Shown: piece after piece, positions 6,690 to 8,683 of the stretch | Position numbering within the stretch: position 1 is the first letter of the stretch | How the letters are laid out: every line of letters starts with the position of its first letter | Source of the DNA: Fidelibacterota bacterium | Lineage (GTDB): Bacteria; Fidelibacterota; Marinisomatia; Marinisomatales; CAZVFT01 | NCBI GenBank assembly: GCA_014381485.1 | Contig: JACNLN010000043.1 | Coordinates: forward strand, 1 to 8,683 | DNA length: 8,683 nucleotides | Reading direction: 5' to 3' | Made by a program: the position numbers and the translations under genes | Notes under the pieces: generated by a model | What the model was told of the DNA's origin: nothing | Databases searched by the model: none | The model's input: the letters and a program-made list of their open reading frames with translations, nothing else

Positions 6690-7175
6690 TCAAGAGTTTT
6701 CCCGACGAAAGTGTTTCAAAATCCGGAAAATGATGGAACTGGTCGATTTTCCTTCAACGAGAGGGACCCTTACTATCCGCCCCCCCCAGGTAATCACATC
6801 CTTAGATCCTACAATATCCTCTTCCTCGTAATCAGCACCCTTCACCAGCACATCTGGATGAACCAGATTGATTAGATTTTCAGGCGTATCTTCATAAAAT
6901 ATGGTTACTTCATCCACAAATTGAAATGCATCTACGATAGCAGCCCGCTCCTGCTCACCCTGAATTGGTTGACCCTTCCCTTTCAGCCGACGTACAGATT
7001 CATCTCCATTTACACCTACGAAAAGACAGGCACCCTCATTCCGGGCTCTCTTCAATATTTCGATATGTCCCAAGTGAATGAGATCAAAACAACCGTTTGT
7101 AAACACCACGATTTTCCCCTCGGTCTGCAACCGGGCAGATTTTTTTGCCATTTTCTCCTGTGTTAAAATTGCCAT
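6690..7175 (-). CDS. rfaE2: D-glycero-beta-D-manno-heptose 1-phosphate adenylyltransferase (stand-alone RfaE2/HldE C-terminal domain)
   Basis: A 161-aa nucleotidyltransferase that transfers AMP to heptose 1-phosphate, giving ADP-heptose for LPS core synthesis. With the start at 7175, the HxGH-containing signature F-T-N-G-C-F-D-L-I-H-L-G-H spans residues 25-37, the V-N-G-D-E-S-V segment 55-61, E-R-A-A-I-V 76-81, K-G-A-D-Y 112-116 and the S-T-S-S-I motif 144-148. Only the adenylyltransferase is present; the ribokinase-like RfaE1 domain of fused HldE is absent. The frame could begin at 7202, but the extra nine residues (M-C-C-M-S-S-G-I-V) overlap the DUF2851 gene and do not look like the family. 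The ATG at 7175 shares one base with the DUF2851 stop (TAATG), typical of coupled translation. A run of eight G (6780-6787) lies at codons 130-132. Confidence 0.93.
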   Translation of the reverse strand: MAILTQEKMAKKSARLQTEGKIVVFTNGCFDLIHLGHIEILKRARNEGACLFVGVNGDESVRRLKGKGQPIQGEQERAAIVDAFQFVDEVTIFYEDTPENLINLVHPDVLVKGADYEEEDIVGSKDVITWGGRIVRVPLVEGKSTSSIIFRILKHFRRENS

Positions 7176-8413
7176 TACGATACCAGAGGACATACAGCAC
7201 AAAGCCCCTGACGACAGTATCGATTCTGTAATGCCATCAGCCCCTGCTGTACACTAAAACTGTTTAATTCTTTGGTGGGAATTTTCCGGTTAAATTGTCT
7301 TGACAATCTACCGTAAGTATAACCGAGTTTAAGGTCATACCACTGCTCGAATATTTCATTCCCCCGATTCTTTAACTTTCCTTCCACCATACAGATTGCT
7401 TCCTGCATTGGATACACCACATTCCCAAGCCATTCACTTATCCATCCCCTGCCGGGAATAGTCTCGGAAAATAGAGTAACAAGATTCTGATATGTGTAAG
7501 AATCGTGATCTTTCCATGGCTGCCATCCCGAAAGTAATTCTGTAACAAGATCAACACCAAATCGTAATCGTCGAAAGGGGTCAGCAGCCGGTCGCACGGA
7601 ACGGTGATTCCACTCATACGATTCCACAACTTGTGCAACTTGATATTTACGGCAAATACAGTCCCAGGCAGATAACAGGGATTCCTTCTCATTCTCCAAG
7701 TCAGAAAGAAAACCTGCAGAACCAAATAATGTTGCTTTAATATCCGCTGTACTTTTCATCTTGCTGAACAACGTCAACGGAAGTGATCTGGCAAGCTTCT
7801 CAAAGAGATGGACGTTGCCTTTCAATCCCAGAGCGCCAAAGGATTTGAGATAAAAGAGATCCCGTGGGATCACACCTTTAACAAGATCATCATAAAATCG
7901 ATGAACTTTCTCAAGCCATCGAATCCACATGAAGGGTTGTGTTACTAATCTTATCAATTCACCATCGAGATCACATGTTAATTTACAACCAGATTCCCAG
8001 GTGCAGTCCGTATACACGTCAGAACATATAACTGTCAGGACTCGCTGACCGGAGAGTGTGGTGGCTCTTCGGTTTCCTGCCCGACCAACAACGTGGAGGA
8101 TCACATTGTTATAAAGAGGATCCCGGTCATGACCGTGACTAAACCAATCCCTCTCATTAAGATGAAACTCTACACCACCGTTGTGTACCTCAGAGTCTAC
8201 AAGCAATTTTGCCTTACTGATATCCGGACCATCATATATATTCACCGAACCGAGTTCAAGTACATAAAGGATTGTGTCATCTACCGCGTTAAACTGTTCA
8301 CCTGCTTTCACAGATTGCCAGCATTGAACCATCTGTCGTTCGGATGTTACTTTCCCTTGCTGAGGTTCACAAACAGTTAGGTGAGATTTTGGTGTAACAG
8401 CAAGAAACATCAT
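7175..8413 (-). CDS. DUF2851 family protein, function unknown
   Basis: A 412-aa protein of an uncharacterised family common in Bacteroidota and relatives. The family core is clear: G-P-D at residues 62-64, G-V-E-F-H-L at 80-85, D-W at 89-90, H-G-H-D-R-D-P at 93-99 and N-N-V-I-L-H-V-V at 102-109. The C-terminus carries Y-C-x4-C-x2-C-P (C400, C405, C408), like the cysteine tail recalled for other members and possibly metal-binding. No signal peptide or membrane segment is visible, so it is probably cytoplasmic. An in-frame TGA lies just upstream, so the start cannot be earlier than the ATG ATG at 8413/8410. No ribosome site precedes it, and the first 30 residues are poorly conserved. A P-D-x17-E-x-H pattern recalls PD-(D/E)xK nucleases, but that is inference only. 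Its stop overlaps the rfaE2 start. Confidence 0.85.
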   Translation of the reverse strand: MMFLAVTPKSHLTVCEPQQGKVTSERQMVQCWQSVKAGEQFNAVDDTILYVLELGSVNIYDGPDISKAKLLVDSEVHNGGVEFHLNERDWFSHGHDRDPLYNNVILHVVGRAGNRRATTLSGQRVLTVICSDVYTDCTWESGCKLTCDLDGELIRLVTQPFMWIRWLEKVHRFYDDLVKGVIPRDLFYLKSFGALGLKGNVHLFEKLARSLPLTLFSKMKSTADIKATLFGSAGFLSDLENEKESLLSAWDCICRKYQVAQVVESYEWNHRSVRPAADPFRRLRFGVDLVTELLSGWQPWKDHDSYTYQNLVTLFSETIPGRGWISEWLGNVVYPMQEAICMVEGKLKNRGNEIFEQWYDLKLGYTYGRLSRQFNRKIPTKELNSFSVQQGLMALQNRYCRQGLCAVCPLVS

Positions 8414-8437
8414 TGAAATATTAATAATTAAGGTTCA

Positions 8438-8492
8438 TCACAAATTATTGTGAGTGATTAGGTTTTAAAACGAACCCTCATCACTCGTGAGG
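8438..8492 (-). promoter_or_regulatory. Cluster of overlapping inverted repeats upstream of the DUF2851 gene
   Basis: Three stem-forming repeats share sequence. TCACAA-ATTA-TTGTGA (8438-8453) is perfect. GAGTGATTAGG (8452-8462) pairs with CCTCATCACTC (8476-8486) at 10 of 11 positions around a 13-nt loop. CCTCA (8476-8480) can alternatively pair with TGAGG (8488-8492). GTGA/TCAC elements recur five times in about 55 nt. No T-run follows on either strand, so this is not a standard terminator. It lies 25-80 nt before the first gene, so an operator array or leader RNA switch is possible; function is inferred. Confidence 0.4.
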
Positions 8493-8643
8493 AATACAGA
8501 TTTCATCTTCTACTTGTTCATACAACTCGTACGCTTGCTTGAATCTAGTTCTTCTTTGTATTACGATCAATAAGTATGACTTATTAGGGTGTCCATAAAA
8601 ATGTAACAAGTGCAGACAATTTACTATATCAGAAAACTTTCAT
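8481..8643 (-). pseudogene. Possible short broken gene upstream of the operon (unrecognised)
   Basis: A 52-codon frame (8639 to the TGA at 8481-8483) has no ATG but runs into an in-frame TGA at 8640-8642. That TGA overlaps an ATG (8641-8643) in the next frame, preceded about 10 nt earlier by GAGG. The ATG frame stops after four codons. Removing one A of the AAA at 8638-8640 would join ATG to the long frame, giving M-K-F-S-D-I-V-N and so on, ending in a charged segment (Y-E-L-Y-E-Q-V-E-D-E-I). The product is not recognised. An open frame of this length can occur by chance, so this may be a frameshifted small gene or nothing. Confidence 0.2.
8542..8570 (-). promoter_or_regulatory. Weak sigma70-like promoter candidate
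   Basis: On the minus strand TTGATC (8565-8570) and TAGATT (8542-8547) are separated by exactly 17 nt, each matching about four of six consensus bases. It would give a leader of about 120 nt carrying the inverted-repeat cluster before the DUF2851 gene. Such matches are common by chance in AT-rich DNA, and the organism's promoter consensus is unknown. Confidence 0.2.
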
Positions 8644-8683
8644 CGTCTAAATACCTCGATTCACCCCCTCTTTTTTTCTCCCC

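Noticed and set aside
7438..7725. A 95-codon minus-strand frame inside the DUF2851 gene
   Set aside because: It is an out-of-frame shadow of the conserved gene with no recognisable domain.
8452..8486. Intrinsic terminator for an upstream gene
   Set aside because: The stem has a mismatch and a 13-nt loop and is not followed by a T-run on either strand.
8581..8620. Insertion sequence end (GGTGTCC and CAGAC-like bases)
   Set aside because: No matching inverted end, target duplication or transposase frame is present within the window.

Overview
The window is a compact, gene-dense bacterial chromosome segment in which every supported gene lies on the minus strand, so it reads from right (about 8413) to left (about 56). 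Overall base composition is moderately AT-rich. It holds nine genes. The clues to the organism are an ADP-heptose (LPS) pathway enzyme, a DUF2851 protein, and a 31-residue, almost entirely basic COX24/AURKAIP1-type ribosome-associated protein next to a single HU/IHF-like protein. Together these point to a Gram-negative member of the Bacteroidota/FCB superphylum. A Neomarinimicrobiota-like lineage is a reasonable guess, but this is inference from gene content, not a phylogenetic result.

Layout in the direction of transcription. 8683-8414: a 270-nt stretch with no confident gene; it holds an unusual cluster of overlapping inverted repeats, a weak promoter-like match and a 52-codon open frame that looks like a broken or spurious gene. 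8413-7175: DUF2851 protein. 7175-6690: stand-alone D-glycero-beta-D-manno-heptose 1-phosphate adenylyltransferase (rfaE2 type), joined to the previous gene by a TAATG stop/start overlap. 6627-4735: secreted MltD-like lytic transglycosylase with three LysM domains. 4732-3851: membrane-anchored signal peptide peptidase SppA. 3847-3551: HU/IHF-family protein. 3536-3441: the 31-aa COX24-like protein. 3418-2489: exported zinc-dependent phospholipase C / S1-P1 nuclease-fold enzyme. 2517-1213: exonuclease VII large subunit. 1169-939: exonuclease VII small subunit. 928-56: NAD kinase.

Gaps between genes run from overlaps to about 60 nt and no intrinsic terminator was seen, so one long transcript, or a few overlapping ones, is likely. 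The first half concerns the envelope: heptose activation for LPS core, peptidoglycan cleavage, membrane-embedded peptide degradation. The second half concerns nucleic acids and housekeeping: nucleoid protein, ribosomal protein, both exonuclease VII subunits, NADP synthesis.

No mobile element, CRISPR array, tRNA or rRNA was found. The window looks mostly like an ordinary core region. The points worth a second look are the tiny ribosomal gene, the complete nine-ligand zinc site in the exported hydrolase, a PD...ExH pattern in the uncharacterised DUF2851 protein, a recent 22-codon duplication in the lytic transglycosylase, a G8 tract in the LPS gene, and the hairpin cluster upstream of the operon.
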